The notes under the pieces are model-generated. The model searched no databases. It was not told the DNA's origin and was given only the letters and a program-made list of their open reading frames with translations. The translations under genes were made by a program, and so were the position numbers. From NCBI RefSeq assembly GCF_013307225.1, contig NZ_CP028942.1, positions 1 to 64,000 of the forward strand: a stretch of 64,000 nt of DNA, given 5' to 3'. This DNA comes from Polynucleobacter tropicus (lineage in GTDB: Bacteria > Pseudomonadota > Gammaproteobacteria > Burkholderiales > Burkholderiaceae). Below, one piece after another: positions 11,772 to 24,680 of this stretch. Position 1 is the stretch's first letter; the number at the start of each line of letters is the position of its first letter.

Positions 11772-13691
11772 ATGCGTTATTCCAAAAGTTTCGATGTCAT
11801 TGTTGTGGGGGGTGGTCACGCCGGGACTGAGGCTGCACTCGCCTCAGCGCGCATGGGTTGCGACACTCTTTTAATTACCCACAGCATTGAAAATTTGGGC
11901 GCGATGAGCTGTAATCCCTCGATTGGCGGAATCGGCAAAGGCCACTTGGTTAAAGAAATCGATGCCATGGGAGGGGCCATGGCTGCAGCCACCGATGAGG
12001 CCGGAATTCAGTTTCGAATTCTGAATTCTAGCAAGGGGCCAGCCGTTAGAGCCACCCGAGCTCAAGGCGATCGAGTTTTGTATAAGGCGGCCATTCGCCG
12101 TCGTTTAGAAAATCAGCAAAATTTAAGCTTATTTCAGGCGGCTGTTGATGACCTTTTGGTAAAGGGTGATGAAGTCCAAGGTGTCATTACCCAAATGGGC
12201 CTGGAATTTATGGCTAAAAAGGTTGTGCTTACGGCAGGAACATTTTTGGATGGAAAGATCCATGTTGGCCTAAATAACTATGCCGGCGGAAGAGCTGGAG
12301 ATCCTGCTGCGGTGTCCTTGTCTTCCCGCCTTAAAGAGCTAAAGCTTCCTCAGGGAAGGCTAAAGACGGGCACCCCACCTCGCATTGATGGTCGAACAAT
12401 TGATTTTTCCGTCATGCTGGAGCAGCCGGGAGACTTAGATCCATTGCCTGTTTTTTCATATCTTGGGCGTCCAGAGCAACATCCTAAACAGGTTCCTTGC
12501 TGGATTTCTCATACAAACGAGAAAACACATGACATTATTCGTGGTGGTTTAGATCGCTCTCCAATGTATACGGGTGTAATTGAGGGTGTTGGGCCACGTT
12601 ATTGCCCCTCCATTGAGGACAAGATCCACCGTTTTGCCTCTAGAAATAGCCACCAAATATTCTTGGAGCCAGAGGGCTTAACAACAAATGAGTTTTACCC
12701 CAATGGAATTTCAACTAGCCTGCCCTTTGATGTGCAGTGGGATTTGGTTCGTAGCATCCGCGGCCTAGAATCCGCGGTAATTGTGCGCCCTGGCTATGCG
12801 ATTGAGTATGACTTCTACGATCCGCGCCAATTAAGGCATAGCCTTGAAACCAAGGTAATTAGCGGTTTATATTTTGCGGGGCAAATTAACGGCACAACTG
12901 GCTATGAGGAGGCTGCCGCACAGGGTATGTTGGCTGGCATTAACGCCGGTTTGGCTGCGCAAGGAAAAGATCCGTGGCTGCCGAAGCGAAGTGAGTCCTA
13001 CATAGGCGTATTGGTTGATGACTTGATCACTCGTGGGGTTCAAGAGCCCTATCGCATGTTTACTAGCCGTGCTGAGTATCGTTTGAGCTTGCGTGAGGAC
13101 AATGCAGATATGCGCCTTACTGCTATCGGACGTGAACTCGGCCTGGTGGATGACCATCGTTGGGATGTTTTCTGCAGAAAACAAGAAGCTGTTTCACGTG
13201 AAACATCTCGTTTACAGGAAATTTGGGTGGGCCCGAAGCATGAATCGGCTCCATCGGTTGCAGAATTGCTTGGTCAGGATTTGTCGCACGAATGTACTTT
13301 GGCAGATCTTTTAAGAAGGCCTGGAGTTACATATGAGGCTATTACAACCTTAGGAGAAGGCATTTGGTCTCCAGGTGTTCTAGACGAAGATCTTGGTTTG
13401 GCTGCTCAAATTAGTGATCAGGTGGAAATTTCCGTTAAATATCAGGGCTATATTGATCGTCAGGCAATAGAAATTGCTAGACAAGAGCACAACGAGACCT
13501 ACCCCCTTCCTGAGTCTTTGGACTATGCTCTAGTTCTTGGTTTGTCGAAAGAGGTTCAACAAAAGCTTAATTTGCACAAGCCAGCAACGCTGGGACAGGC
13601 AGGCAGAATTTCTGGAGTAACTCCAGCTGCCCTCTCTCTGCTTTTGGTGCACCTTAAAAAAGGTTTGGGGCGCACCCAAGAAAGCGCATGA
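11772..13691 (+). CDS. mnmG: tRNA uridine-5-carboxymethylaminomethyl modification enzyme MnmG
   Basis: MnmG (GidA) is the FAD-dependent partner of MnmE in making cmnm5U at the wobble position of certain tRNAs. The N-terminal dinucleotide-binding motif [16 protein letters not shown] and the family motif [20 protein letters not shown] are clear. Typical motifs such as KTGTPPRI and [12 protein letters not shown] follow. Its 639 residues match the family. A perfect parS site lies inside the gene (13190-13205) and a second just before it. The stop overlaps the rsmG start by 4 bases. Confidence 0.97.
   Translation: MRYSKSFDVIVVGGGHAGTEAALASARMGCDTLLITHSIENLGAMSCNPSIGGIGKGHLVKEIDAMGGAMAAATDEAGIQFRILNSSKGPAVRATRAQGDRVLYKAAIRRRLENQQNLSLFQAAVDDLLVKGDEVQGVITQMGLEFMAKKVVLTAGTFLDGKIHVGLNNYAGGRAGDPAAVSLSSRLKELKLPQGRLKTGTPPRIDGRTIDFSVMLEQPGDLDPLPVFSYLGRPEQHPKQVPCWISHTNEKTHDIIRGGLDRSPMYTGVIEGVGPRYCPSIEDKIHRFASRNSHQIFLEPEGLTTNEFYPNGISTSLPFDVQWDLVRSIRGLESAVIVRPGYAIEYDFYDPRQLRHSLETKVISGLYFAGQINGTTGYEEAAAQGMLAGINAGLAAQGKDPWLPKRSESYIGVLVDDLITRGVQEPYRMFTSRAEYRLSLREDNADMRLTAIGRELGLVDDHRWDVFCRKQEAVSRETSRLQEIWVGPKHESAPSVAELLGQDLSHECTLADLLRRPGVTYEAITTLGEGIWSPGVLDEDLGLAAQISDQVEISVKYQGYIDRQAIEIARQEHNETYPLPESLDYALVLGLSKEVQQKLNLHKPATLGQAGRISGVTPAALSLLLVHLKKGLGRTQESA
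13190..13205. other. parS: parS site (ParB-binding centromere), copy 2, inside mnmG
   Basis: The second exact copy of TGTTTCACGTGAAACA in the window, 1473 bases from the first, lies in the coding sequence of mnmG. Being in frame it encodes part of the C-terminal third of the protein. Two perfect copies of a 16-bp palindrome close to parAB cannot reasonably be chance. Confidence 0.93.
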
Positions 13692-14368
13692 CCGAAGACC
13701 TTCTCGAGCTGGGAATCACTGAACTCGGTCTAAACTTAAGTGAAAACAATATCGCTGATTTAGAGCTTTTTTTGCAAGAAATGAGTCGCTGGAATCGGGT
13801 TCACAACCTCACGGCGATCGAAAACGAGCAAGATTCAGTTCGCCTGCATCTTATTGATTCTATTGCTGTTTTGCCAGTAATGCGACGTTTTTTACAAACG
13901 AGCCATCCCAAAATTGCCGACCTTGGTTCTGGCGGTGGGCTGCCTGCCATTCCAATTGCGATTATTCAGCTAGATTGGCAATTAAGTCTGATTGAGGCGA
14001 TTCGAAAAAAGACGGCTTTCTTGCAGCATGTTCGAGGCAAATTAAAGTTAAAAAACATTGATGTGCTGAGTGAGAGAGTAGAAAATATTGCGTTGCAACA
14101 ATCCGGTCAGTTTGATGCTGTTATTTCAAGAGCGTTTACAAATTTATCTCGATTTCTAGAGTTATCACTGCCCTTGCTTAAGCCCAATGGGCTGGTGTTT
14201 GCAATGAAATCCAAACGTGCGGACGAAGAGATGTCGGCTGTTTGCAAGGATAATTGGCAATTGCTGGCTGATGAAGCGCTCTTCATACCCAATTTGCCGG
14301 TAGAACGCCGCCTTTTAGTGCTCTCTCCCGTGAGAAAATTTCCCCCCATTGTTTCATCTTCAACTTAA
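13688..14368 (+). CDS. rsmG: 16S rRNA (guanine-N7) methyltransferase RsmG
   Basis: RsmG (GidB) methylates N7 of G527 in 16S rRNA using SAM. The family N-terminal pattern [10 protein letters not shown] and the SAM-binding motif [17 protein letters not shown] are visible. The 226-residue length is usual. It overlaps mnmG by 4 bases and precedes parA by 8 bases. The gidA-gidB-parA-parB order is a classic origin-proximal arrangement. Confidence 0.95.
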   Translation: MTEDLLELGITELGLNLSENNIADLELFLQEMSRWNRVHNLTAIENEQDSVRLHLIDSIAVLPVMRRFLQTSHPKIADLGSGGGLPAIPIAIIQLDWQLSLIEAIRKKTAFLQHVRGKLKLKNIDVLSERVENIALQQSGQFDAVISRAFTNLSRFLELSLPLLKPNGLVFAMKSKRADEEMSAVCKDNWQLLADEALFIPNLPVERRLLVLSPVRKFPPIVSSST

Positions 14369-14376
14369 AAATACCC

Positions 14377-15147
14377 ATGGCAAAAATATTTTGTATTGCA
14401 AATCAAAAAGGCGGGGTTGGTAAGACTACTACCGCTGTTAATTTAGCCGCGGGATTGGCTGGTCACGGACAGCGCGTATTGCTTGTGGATTTAGATCCTC
14501 AAGGCAATGCGACAATGGGTTCAGGAGTAGAAAAAGCGGATTTAGATTCAAGCGTTTACCAGGTTTTAATTGGCATGGCATCTGTTAAAGAATGTGTAAA
14601 GCGTTGCGAAAGTTCTGCTTACGATGTATTGCCTGCAAATCGTAATTTAGCTGGCGCGGAAATTGAGTTGGTAGATTTTGATGAGCGCGAATCTCGGTTA
14701 AAGGATGCATTGTCATTGGTGACAAAGGATTACGATTTTGTATTGATTGATTGCCCTCCGGCTCTTTCATTATTAACGCTGAATGGATTGTGCGCCGCTA
14801 ATGGCGTCATCGTTCCAATGCAGTGTGAATACTTTGCATTAGAGGGTCTATCTGATTTAGTAAATACGATTAAACAAGTGCACGCAAATTTAAATCCAGA
14901 TCTAGTGATCATTGGTTTATTGCGCGTGATGTTTGATGCTCGCATGACCTTGCAACAACAAGTTTCAGAGCAGTTGTTGGAGCACTTCGGCGACAAAGTA
15001 TTTAAGACCATTATTCCTCGCAATGTTCGATTGGCAGAAGCGCCTTCTTACGGACTTTCAGGTGTGGCTTTTGACAAAGCCTCTCGAGGTGCAAAAGCCT
15101 ATTTAGACTTTGGCGCCGAAATGATCGAACGTATTAAACACATGTAA
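14377..15147 (+). CDS. parA: Chromosome partitioning ATPase ParA
   Basis: A 256-residue ParA/Soj ATPase with the deviant Walker A KGGVGKTTTAVNLAA at the N terminus and Walker B FVLIDCPPAL. It lacks an N-terminal helix-turn-helix, so it is of the chromosomal (Soj) type. ATP-dependent DNA binding by ParA drives segregation of ParB-parS complexes. It starts 8 bases after rsmG and is followed by parB after 21 bases. Confidence 0.95.
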   Translation: MAKIFCIANQKGGVGKTTTAVNLAAGLAGHGQRVLLVDLDPQGNATMGSGVEKADLDSSVYQVLIGMASVKECVKRCESSAYDVLPANRNLAGAEIELVDFDERESRLKDALSLVTKDYDFVLIDCPPALSLLTLNGLCAANGVIVPMQCEYFALEGLSDLVNTIKQVHANLNPDLVIIGLLRVMFDARMTLQQQVSEQLLEHFGDKVFKTIIPRNVRLAEAPSYGLSGVAFDKASRGAKAYLDFGAEMIERIKHM

Positions 15148-15168
15148 TTTTTTAGAAAATAAATCACT

Positions 15169-16059
15169 ATGGTTGCAATAAAGAAAAAAGGCTTAGGCAG
15201 GGGTTTAGAGGCTTTGTTGGGCGAGAAAATACAAGCGCCAAAGCCATCAACAGATGTCAATCGTTTGCCTCTAACCGCTTTGCAGGCTGGTAAGTATCAA
15301 CCTCGGCAAAAGATGGAAGCGGGCGCGCTACAAGAGTTAGCGGAAAGCATACGCGAGCAAGGTGTAATGCAGCCATTGCTGGTGCGTTTAGTTGGCGCAG
15401 GCAAGTACGAAATTATTGCGGGTGAAAGACGTTTTCGCGCGGCAACAATTGCGGGTTTAAAAGAGGTGCCCGTATTGGTTTCTGGGGCAGATGATCAGGC
15501 TGCTGCTGCAATGGCTTTGGTTGAAAATATGCAGCGCGAAGATTTGAATCCCTTAGAGGAATCTCAAGGCTTAGCGCGACTCATTGAGGAGTTTGGCTTT
15601 ACGCATGAACAGGCCGCAAAAGCAGTCGGTAAGTCTCGTAGTGCGATTAGTAACTTGCTAAGGTTGTCGCAGCTCGCAAAGCCAGTGCAGGCAATGCTTT
15701 TGGCCGGTGATATTGATATGGGTCATGCTCGCGCCCTTCTGCCTTTACCAGGCGCAAGTCAGGTTGCTTTGGCGCAAAAAATTGCGGCACAAGGATTGTC
15801 TGTGCGCGAGGCTGAGAGAATGTCAGCGGCGCTAGTTATCGCCGGCGGTCAAATTGGCGATAAAAAAGCAAAGACCAAACCTGACTCTGCGACTCCAAGT
15901 CAAGATCCTGATATGCGTCGCTTAACCCAAGATATTGCCGATTTAATAGGTTTAAATGTCGAATTTAAGTTCAAAGGCAAAGGTGGAGAGCTCAGAATTC
16001 AATTTAGTCAATTTGATGAGTTAGATTCTTTATTGACAAAGTTGGGCATTGAGGTGTGA
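15169..16059 (+). CDS. parB: Chromosome partitioning protein ParB
   Basis: A 296-residue ParB/Spo0J. The N-terminal GLGRGLEALLG is the ParA-interacting peptide. The CTP-binding domain includes YQPRQKMEAGALQELAESI and IIAGERRFRAATIAGL. The central helix-turn-helix (THEQAAKAVGKSRSAISNLLRL) recognises parS, and the C-terminal segment dimerises. The two parS sites at 11717 and 13190 are its expected loading sites. Confidence 0.96.
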   Translation: MVAIKKKGLGRGLEALLGEKIQAPKPSTDVNRLPLTALQAGKYQPRQKMEAGALQELAESIREQGVMQPLLVRLVGAGKYEIIAGERRFRAATIAGLKEVPVLVSGADDQAAAAMALVENMQREDLNPLEESQGLARLIEEFGFTHEQAAKAVGKSRSAISNLLRLSQLAKPVQAMLLAGDIDMGHARALLPLPGASQVALAQKIAAQGLSVREAERMSAALVIAGGQIGDKKAKTKPDSATPSQDPDMRRLTQDIADLIGLNVEFKFKGKGGELRIQFSQFDELDSLLTKLGIEV

Positions 16060-16086
16060 ACAATGCCAAAAATGTCCCCAAATTCT

Positions 16087-16115
16087 TTGACATATTGCAG
16101 TGCACACATTAAACT
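16087..16115 (+). promoter_or_regulatory. Probable promoter of the atp operon
   Basis: TTGACA at 16087-16092 is a perfect -35 box, with TAAACT (4 of 6) at 16110-16115 after 17 bp. It lies in the short gap between parB and the first atp gene, 12 bases before the atpI start. The transcript would begin very close to that start, so the leader is short. Confidence 0.6.
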
Positions 16116-16127
16116 TTCGGGGCTAAA

Positions 16128-16622
16128 TTGATTCCTCAAAAAAATCAGTTTTCCAAGGCAGATGACTGGGATGAGCTTGAAGAAGAGGCCATTCGGGTCT
16201 ATAGTAAGGATGAAATTGTTGCGTTGCAGCAAAGTAATGCAACAAAATACCGAATTCTTTCTCCTTGGAGGGTTTTATTGGCCCAAGTGCTCATTACTGT
16301 AATCAGCATGGTGTTTTGGTCATTTTTTGGGGAGCCGGTAGGGGTAAGCCTTTATACTCAGTCGGCCTTTTTAGGTGGTTTAATTAGCGTCTTGCCATCT
16401 GTCTTGTTTTTAACAAGACTAGAAGTGGCAAAAAAATCGCAAAGATTAAATCCAGGAAGTTTTTTGACAGCATTAGTTTCTGGCGAATTTATAAAAATTG
16501 CCGTGACACTAGTGATGTTTTTGGGGATTGCATACCTCGTCCCCGGCGTGCTCTGGGTCCCGCTATTGGTGACCTACCTGCTTGCCTTGAAGTGTGTTTG
16601 GCTAGCGTGGTTGTGGCGCTAA
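16128..16622 (+). CDS. atpI: ATP synthase accessory protein AtpI
   Basis: A 164-residue membrane protein with four hydrophobic segments, encoded first in the atp operon. AtpI helps assemble the c-ring. No ATG exists near the N terminus; the TTG at 16128 is used because CGGGG lies about 5 bases upstream and the frame is open with an acidic soluble N-terminal region. Sequence conservation in this family is low, so the call rests on position, length and membrane topology. Confidence 0.8.
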   Translation: MIPQKNQFSKADDWDELEEEAIRVYSKDEIVALQQSNATKYRILSPWRVLLAQVLITVISMVFWSFFGEPVGVSLYTQSAFLGGLISVLPSVLFLTRLEVAKKSQRLNPGSFLTALVSGEFIKIAVTLVMFLGIAYLVPGVLWVPLLVTYLLALKCVWLAWLWR

Positions 16623-16659
16623 GAAGTGACAATTGAGATTGAAACAAAGGACTAGTTAA

Positions 16660-17850
<1,191 letters not shown>

Positions 17851-17913
17851 TTGTTTTGGCATGGATGACCAAGGGGTCATCCAACTGTTCTCAACAATAC
17901 TGAAAGGAATATC

Positions 17914-18384
17914 GTGAATCTGAACGCGACCCTATTCGCGCAAATGATCGTTTTCTTCGTCTTATGGTGGGTTGTTGCGCGTTTCGTGTGGCCACCACTA
18001 GTTAAGGCGTTAGATGAGCGTTCAAGCAAAATTGCCGATGGCTTAGCTGCTGCCGAGCGCGGCAAAGAAGCGCTAGCGTTGGCAAGCAATGAAGCTGAGC
18101 TAGAACTAAATAAAGCACGCCAAGAAGGCGTTCAACGCGTTGCCGAAGCTGAAAAACGTGCACAAATGTCTGCCGAAGAAATTCGTGCAAACGCACAAGC
18201 CGAAGCTGCTCGAATCATTTCTCAAGCAAAGCAAGATGCTGATCAACAAGTCACCCGTGCACGCGAATTGTTGCGCGCGGAAGTTGCTGTTCTTGCTGTT
18301 AAAGGCGCCGAACAAATTTTGCGTCGTGAGGTTGATGCAAAAGCGCACGGCCAATTGCTTGACCAACTTAAGGCAGAACTTTGA
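17914..18384 (+). CDS. atpF: ATP synthase Fo subunit b
   Basis: A 156-residue peripheral-stalk subunit. One N-terminal membrane helix ([25 protein letters not shown]) is followed by a long charged, Ala-rich helix typical of the b-subunit dimer. It starts with GTG at 17914 behind AAAGGA. The stop TGA lies 1 base before the atpH ATG. Confidence 0.95.
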   Translation: MNLNATLFAQMIVFFVLWWVVARFVWPPLVKALDERSSKIADGLAAAERGKEALALASNEAELELNKARQEGVQRVAEAEKRAQMSAEEIRANAQAEAARIISQAKQDADQQVTRARELLRAEVAVLAVKGAEQILRREVDAKAHGQLLDQLKAEL

Positions 18385-18385
18385 T

Positions 18386-18922
18386 ATGGCTGATTTAGCC
18401 ACTATTGCACGTCCTTACGCTGAAGCGCTTTTTCAAAGTGCAAAGCCAGCGGAACTCGCTGGTTGTTTGGAGCAGTTAAACGAGTTGGCACAGCTTGCTG
18501 CTTTGCCTGAAGTTGCTGCTTTATCAAACAACCCAAAAGTTTCCGCTGATGATTTGAGCAAGTTACTTTCTGGCATGGTGAAAACCAAACTAGATCCTAA
18601 GGTTGCTAGCTTTTTAAATCTTGTGAATCAAAACCACCGCTTAGCAGCTGTTCCAGAAATTGCCCATCAGTTTGAGGCAATGAAGAACAAGAGCGAGGGT
18701 GCTGCAGAAGTAATGATTACCAGCGCATTCCCTTTAGAGGGTTCTGCGTTAAATGATTTGTTGTCAAGTTTGAAGAAGCGCTTTGGGGGTAAAGAATTGC
18801 GCCCAACTATTCAAGTAGATCCAGCATTGATTGGCGGCGTCCGCATTCAAGTTGGCGATGAAGTTATGGATAGTTCTGTCAAGGCACAGTTAGCTCAAAT
18901 GCAAGCAAGTCTTGGCGCATAA
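18386..18922 (+). CDS. atpH: ATP synthase F1 subunit delta
   Basis: A 178-residue subunit that links F1 to the b stalk. The start MADLATIARPYAEALFQSA and the C-terminal PALIGGVRIQVGDEVMDSSV are diagnostic. The ATG at 18386, one base after the atpF stop, gives the family length; the frame stays open upstream inside atpF but that part is only overlap. Confidence 0.95.
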   Translation: MADLATIARPYAEALFQSAKPAELAGCLEQLNELAQLAALPEVAALSNNPKVSADDLSKLLSGMVKTKLDPKVASFLNLVNQNHRLAAVPEIAHQFEAMKNKSEGAAEVMITSAFPLEGSALNDLLSSLKKRFGGKELRPTIQVDPALIGGVRIQVGDEVMDSSVKAQLAQMQASLGA

Positions 18923-18967
18923 GTTATCCCTATTAAGAACATACGAAATAAGACCCAGGAGTAAGTA

Positions 18968-20509
18968 ATGCAACTCAATCCTTCCGAGATCAGCGAACTG
19001 ATCAAAAGCCGAATTAGCGAATTGGGCGTTGACTCCCAAGTTCGCAACGAAGGCACTGTAATTTCAGTGACCGACGGTATTTGCCGTGTACACGGTTTGT
19101 CAGGCGTAATGCAAGGCGAAATGCTGGAGTTTCCTAACAACACAATCGGTCTCGCTTTGAACCTTGAGCGTGATTCTGTTGGCGCTGTGGTGTTGGGTGA
19201 GTACACCCACATTAAAGAAGGCGACGCTGTTAAATGTACCGGCCGCATTTTGGAAGTCCCTGTTGGCCCAGAGTTGCTCGGTCGCGTAGTAAACGCGCTC
19301 GGTCAGCCGATTGATGGCAAAGGCCCAATCAACACTAAATTAACCGACTTTATTGAAAAAGTTGCTCCTGGCGTTATCGCACGTCAATCTGTTAGCCAGC
19401 CAGTTCAAACTGGATTAAAGGCGATTGATGCGATGGTTCCTATTGGTCGTGGTCAGCGTGAGTTGATCATTGGCGACCGTCAGACTGGTAAGACAGCAGT
19501 TGCAGTTGATGCGATCATTAACCAAAAAGGTAAAGGCGTTTATTGCGTTTACGTAGCGATTGGTCAAAAAGCTTCTACTATTGCTAACGTTGTTCGCAAG
19601 CTTACAGAAAACGGCGCAATGGATTACACCATTGTTGTTGCAGCTAGCGCATCTGAGTCTGCAGCGATGCAGTACCTTTCTGCATATGCTGGTTGCACAA
19701 TGGGCGAATACTTCCGCGATCGCGGTGAAGACGCTTTGATTGTTTACGATGACTTAACTAAGCAAGCAGTTGCTTATCGTCAAATCTCCTTGTTGCTCCG
19801 CCGCCCACCAGGCCGCGAAGCTTATCCTGGCGACGTGTTTTATCTCCACTCACGCTTACTCGAGCGCGCTGCTCGTGTAAATGCTGAGTATGTTGAGAAG
19901 TTCACTAACGGTGCTGTAAAAGGTAAGACTGGTTCTTTGACAGCATTGCCAATTATTGAAACTCAAGCTGGCGACGTTTCTGCATTCGTTCCAACCAACG
20001 TGATTTCGATTACTGACGGTCAGATCTTCTTGGAAACTGACTTATTTAACGCTGGTGTTCGTCCTGCGATTAACGCTGGTATTTCTGTTTCTCGCGTTGG
20101 TGGTGCAGCACAAACTAAAGTTATTAAGAAATTGTCTGGTGGTATTCGTACTGACTTGGCGCAATATCGTGAATTGGCAGCGTTTGCTCAGTTCGCATCT
20201 GACCTTGACGAAGCAACCCGTAAGCAGCTTGAGCGCGGTCGTCGCGTGACTGAATTGTGTAAACAAGCTCAGTACAAGCCACTTCAGGTTTGGGAAATGG
20301 CTGCTTCACTCTATGCGGTAAACAACGGCTATTTTGATGACCTCGAAGTGAAAGATGTATTGGCTTTCGAAAAAGGTTTGCAAGATCATTTGAAATCAAA
20401 ATACGCTGACTTAGTTGCTCGCGTTGAAGAGACCAAAGATTTGAGCAAGGAAGACGAAGCTGCTTTACGCGCTGCGATTGAGGACTACAAGCGTTCTGCA
20501 GCCTTCTAA
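18968..20509 (+). CDS. atpA: ATP synthase F1 subunit alpha
   Basis: The 513-residue non-catalytic nucleotide-binding subunit. Walker A GDRQTGKT occupies residues 169-176, the same numbering as in E. coli. The N-terminal [16 protein letters not shown] is characteristic. An AGGAG precedes the ATG. Three alpha and three beta subunits form the F1 hexamer. Confidence 0.98.
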   Translation: MQLNPSEISELIKSRISELGVDSQVRNEGTVISVTDGICRVHGLSGVMQGEMLEFPNNTIGLALNLERDSVGAVVLGEYTHIKEGDAVKCTGRILEVPVGPELLGRVVNALGQPIDGKGPINTKLTDFIEKVAPGVIARQSVSQPVQTGLKAIDAMVPIGRGQRELIIGDRQTGKTAVAVDAIINQKGKGVYCVYVAIGQKASTIANVVRKLTENGAMDYTIVVAASASESAAMQYLSAYAGCTMGEYFRDRGEDALIVYDDLTKQAVAYRQISLLLRRPPGREAYPGDVFYLHSRLLERAARVNAEYVEKFTNGAVKGKTGSLTALPIIETQAGDVSAFVPTNVISITDGQIFLETDLFNAGVRPAINAGISVSRVGGAAQTKVIKKLSGGIRTDLAQYRELAAFAQFASDLDEATRKQLERGRRVTELCKQAQYKPLQVWEMAASLYAVNNGYFDDLEVKDVLAFEKGLQDHLKSKYADLVARVEETKDLSKEDEAALRAAIEDYKRSAAF

Positions 20510-20522
20510 GGACGCATAAATC

Positions 20523-21392
20523 ATGGCTGGCACAAAAGAGATACGATCCAAGATCAAGAGCGTGCAAAACACGCGCAAGATCACGAAAGCGATGGAAATG
20601 GTCGCCGCATCAAAGATGCGTCGCGCCCAGGAGCGCATGCGTAATGCTCGTCCATACGCTGAAAAAATTCGTGAAATGGTTGCCAATCTTTCTAAAGCAA
20701 ACCCCGAGTACCGCCCTGCTTACATGGCAACTCGTGAAGTTAAGAAAGTTGGCACGATTTTGGTTACAACAGACAAAGGCTTATGCGGCGGTTTAAATAC
20801 CAACGTATTGCGTTTGATTGCTAACCAAGTGCGCGATTTGCAGGAAAAGAATGTTGAAATTGAGTACACAGCGATTGGTTCAAAAGGCCTTCAATTTTTG
20901 AATCGCTCAAAAGCAAAACTCATTTCTCAAACTATTCAAATTGGCGATACGCCACATTTGGACGTTTTGATTGGCGCGATTGCCCCCCAATTAGAAGCGT
21001 TTGAGAAGGGCGAGATTGATGCAGTGTATTTGGCATACACACGCTTTGTGAATGCCATGAAACAAGAGCCTGTTCTAGAGAGGCTTTTGCCTTTGGAGCC
21101 AGCAGTTTTGAGTTCTGAAGATAAGTCAGGACCATCTTGGGACTACATTTATGAGCCCGATGCTGAGTCTATTTTGAATGGCTTATTAAAGCGTTACGTT
21201 GAAGCGATGATTTATCAAGCGGTTGCTGAAAACATGGCATCTGAGCAGTCTGCTCGCATGGTTTCCATGAAGGCCGCCTCTGATAACGCGAAGAACGTTA
21301 TCGGTGAATTGCAATTGGATTACAACAAAACACGACAAGCTGCTATTACCAAGGAGTTGTCAGAAATTGTTGGTGGAGCGGCTGCGGTTTAA
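20523..21392 (+). CDS. atpG: ATP synthase F1 subunit gamma
   Basis: The 289-residue central rotor shaft. The N-terminal helix ([32 protein letters not shown] in two overlapping family motifs) and the GLCGGLNTN segment are typical, as is the C-terminal [14 protein letters not shown]. It sits 13 bases after atpA. Confidence 0.97.
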   Translation: MAGTKEIRSKIKSVQNTRKITKAMEMVAASKMRRAQERMRNARPYAEKIREMVANLSKANPEYRPAYMATREVKKVGTILVTTDKGLCGGLNTNVLRLIANQVRDLQEKNVEIEYTAIGSKGLQFLNRSKAKLISQTIQIGDTPHLDVLIGAIAPQLEAFEKGEIDAVYLAYTRFVNAMKQEPVLERLLPLEPAVLSSEDKSGPSWDYIYEPDAESILNGLLKRYVEAMIYQAVAENMASEQSARMVSMKAASDNAKNVIGELQLDYNKTRQAAITKELSEIVGGAAAV

Positions 21393-21407
21393 GCGGCCAG
21401 CATTTAG

Positions 21408-22847
<1,440 letters not shown>

Positions 22848-22868
22848 TCGAACTCATCTAGGGAAATT

Positions 22869-23285
22869 ATGTCAACCATACGCGTCGATGTAGTAAGTGC
22901 TGAGCAATCTATTTTCAGCGGTGAAGCGAAGTTTGTAGCGCTTCCTGGTGAGAGTGGTGAGCTCGGTATTTTGCGCGGCCACACTCCGCTGATGACACGC
23001 ATTCGTCCAGGCTCAGTTCGTATTGAAAAAGCTGATGGCGATGAAGAGTTTGTGTTTGTAGCAGGTGGCTATTTAGAAGTCCAACCTGATCATGTAACTG
23101 TGTTGGCAGATACCGCTATTCGCGGCCACGATCTGGACGAAGCAAAAGCATTGGAAGCTAAGAAACGCGCTGAAGAAGCCATGCAAAATCGCGGTACAGA
23201 ATTCGATATGGCATTAGCTCAATCTGAATTCGCAATGGCTGCTGCACAGTTGGCGGCAATTGCGCGTTTCCGTCGTAAAAAATAA
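22869..23285 (+). CDS. atpC: ATP synthase F1 subunit epsilon
   Basis: A 138-residue regulatory subunit with an N-terminal beta sandwich ([20 protein letters not shown]) and a C-terminal two-helix region rich in Ala and charged residues. It can inhibit ATP hydrolysis and couples the gamma shaft to the c-ring. It is the last atp gene, followed after 14 bases by hemE. Confidence 0.97.
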   Translation: MSTIRVDVVSAEQSIFSGEAKFVALPGESGELGILRGHTPLMTRIRPGSVRIEKADGDEEFVFVAGGYLEVQPDHVTVLADTAIRGHDLDEAKALEAKKRAEEAMQNRGTEFDMALAQSEFAMAAAQLAAIARFRRKK

Positions 23286-23299
23286 AAACCGGTTATTCC

Positions 23300-24418
23300 T
23301 TGCTGTTAAACGATCGTTTTTTAAAGGCTTGCCTGGGCGAGGCGGTAGATCAAACACCGCTTTGGCTCATGCGCCAAGCTGGCCGATACCTTCCTGAGTA
23401 CAATGCAACGCGCGCAAGAGCCGGAAGCTTTCTGGGGCTCGCAAAAAATCCCGCGTATGCTACTGAAGTAACGCTCCAGCCTTTGGATCGCTATCCATTA
23501 GATGCGGCTATTTTGTTCTCTGATATTTTGACCATTCCCGACGCTATGGGTTTGGGCTTGAAATTTACAGCTGGTGAAGGTCCAAGCTTCGATCACCCAC
23601 TTCGTGATGAAGCGGCTGTTAAAAAGCTCAGGGTGGCCGATATGAACGAGCTCAAGTATGTATTTGATGCGGTATCGGAAATACGTCGAGCATTGGTTCA
23701 GGATGGCAAACAACGCGTTCCCTTGATTGGCTTTTCAGGAAGCCCTTGGACATTAGCCTGCTACATGATTGATGGTTCTAGCTCGGATGATTTCCGTCAT
23801 GCTAAAACAATGATGTTTAGCCGCCCTGATTTACTGCAGCATATCTTGGATATCAATGCGCAATCAGTGGCTAATTATTTGACTGAGCAAGTGAAAGCAG
23901 GCGCACAAGCACTAATGATTTTTGATACCTGGGGCGGTATGCTGCCAGATAGCTGGTATCAAAAAATGTCTTTGGCGTCGATGCAAAAAGTGATTGCCGC
24001 ATTACCAAGAGAGTACGATGGTAGAAAAATTCCAGTCATTATGTTTACTAAAGGCGGTGCCATTTGGCTAAACGATATGGCGCAGGCTGGAGCGGATGTG
24101 ATCGCATTAGATTGGACCATCTCGCTTAGTCGAGCGCGTAAACAGTTACTCGCCTTAAATAAGCCATTAGCTTTGCAGGGCAATTTAGATCCACTAATCT
24201 TGTTCTCCGAGCCAGAGCAAATCGCTAAACAAGCTAGCGCAATTTTGGATGATTTGGCTGGCGCTCCAGCGCTGAAGTCTGGCCTACATTCTTTGGATGG
24301 CCACGTATTTAATCTGGGTCATGGAATTTCCCAATTCACGCCGCCAGAGAGCGTGTCTGTTTTGGCAGAAACTGTCATTCAACACTCTAGGGCTTTAAGA
24401 ACAAAGCAACAATCCTGA
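23300..24418 (+). CDS. hemE: Uroporphyrinogen decarboxylase
   Basis: HemE decarboxylates uroporphyrinogen III to coproporphyrinogen III in heme synthesis. The N-terminal signature [15 protein letters not shown] and the second signature [16 protein letters not shown] are intact, as is the catalytic Asp region [14 protein letters not shown]. Length is 372 residues. The start is the TTG at 23300 (LLNDRFLKA); no ATG is available and no clear ribosome-binding site is seen. It may be read through from the atp operon. Confidence 0.96.
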   Translation: MLLNDRFLKACLGEAVDQTPLWLMRQAGRYLPEYNATRARAGSFLGLAKNPAYATEVTLQPLDRYPLDAAILFSDILTIPDAMGLGLKFTAGEGPSFDHPLRDEAAVKKLRVADMNELKYVFDAVSEIRRALVQDGKQRVPLIGFSGSPWTLACYMIDGSSSDDFRHAKTMMFSRPDLLQHILDINAQSVANYLTEQVKAGAQALMIFDTWGGMLPDSWYQKMSLASMQKVIAALPREYDGRKIPVIMFTKGGAIWLNDMAQAGADVIALDWTISLSRARKQLLALNKPLALQGNLDPLILFSEPEQIAKQASAILDDLAGAPALKSGLHSLDGHVFNLGHGISQFTPPESVSVLAETVIQHSRALRTKQQS

Positions 24419-24680
24419 GTAATTGCTAACTTTCTTGGGGGGATTTTCATAAAAGTTATGCACAGCAAGGTCTAAAAATGAAAATTCAGTGAGATTGCGT
24501 TAAAAGATAAACAGAAGCTTTCGGAAAGCAATATAACTTACTGATTATTAAGCAAAATTTGCTAATTTAATGAAAAAGGAAGTCGTCAGGCTTTGCTGGT
24601 AAATTAGCTTATAAATCAAAGTTTTTGGATGATATCCACAGACTTATCCACAAGCAAAATAGAAAAAAACGAAGTACCTC
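24419..24680. promoter_or_regulatory. Second DnaA-box cluster in the AT-rich gap before priA
   Basis: This 262-base gap holds two exact DnaA boxes, TTATGCACA (24456-24464) and TTATCCACA (24644-24652), plus the one-mismatch ATATCCACA (24632-24640). All point the same way. The DNA between is very AT-rich (about 24481-24625). No coding sequence or RNA gene is visible. It could be a DnaA-responsive priA promoter, a DnaA-titrating or reactivating site, or part of the origin. No confident -10/-35 pair was found. Confidence 0.6.

Noticed and set aside
18140..18385. N-terminal extension of the atpH frame into atpF
   Set aside because: It is the out-of-frame reading of atpF; ATG at 18386 gives the standard delta-subunit start.
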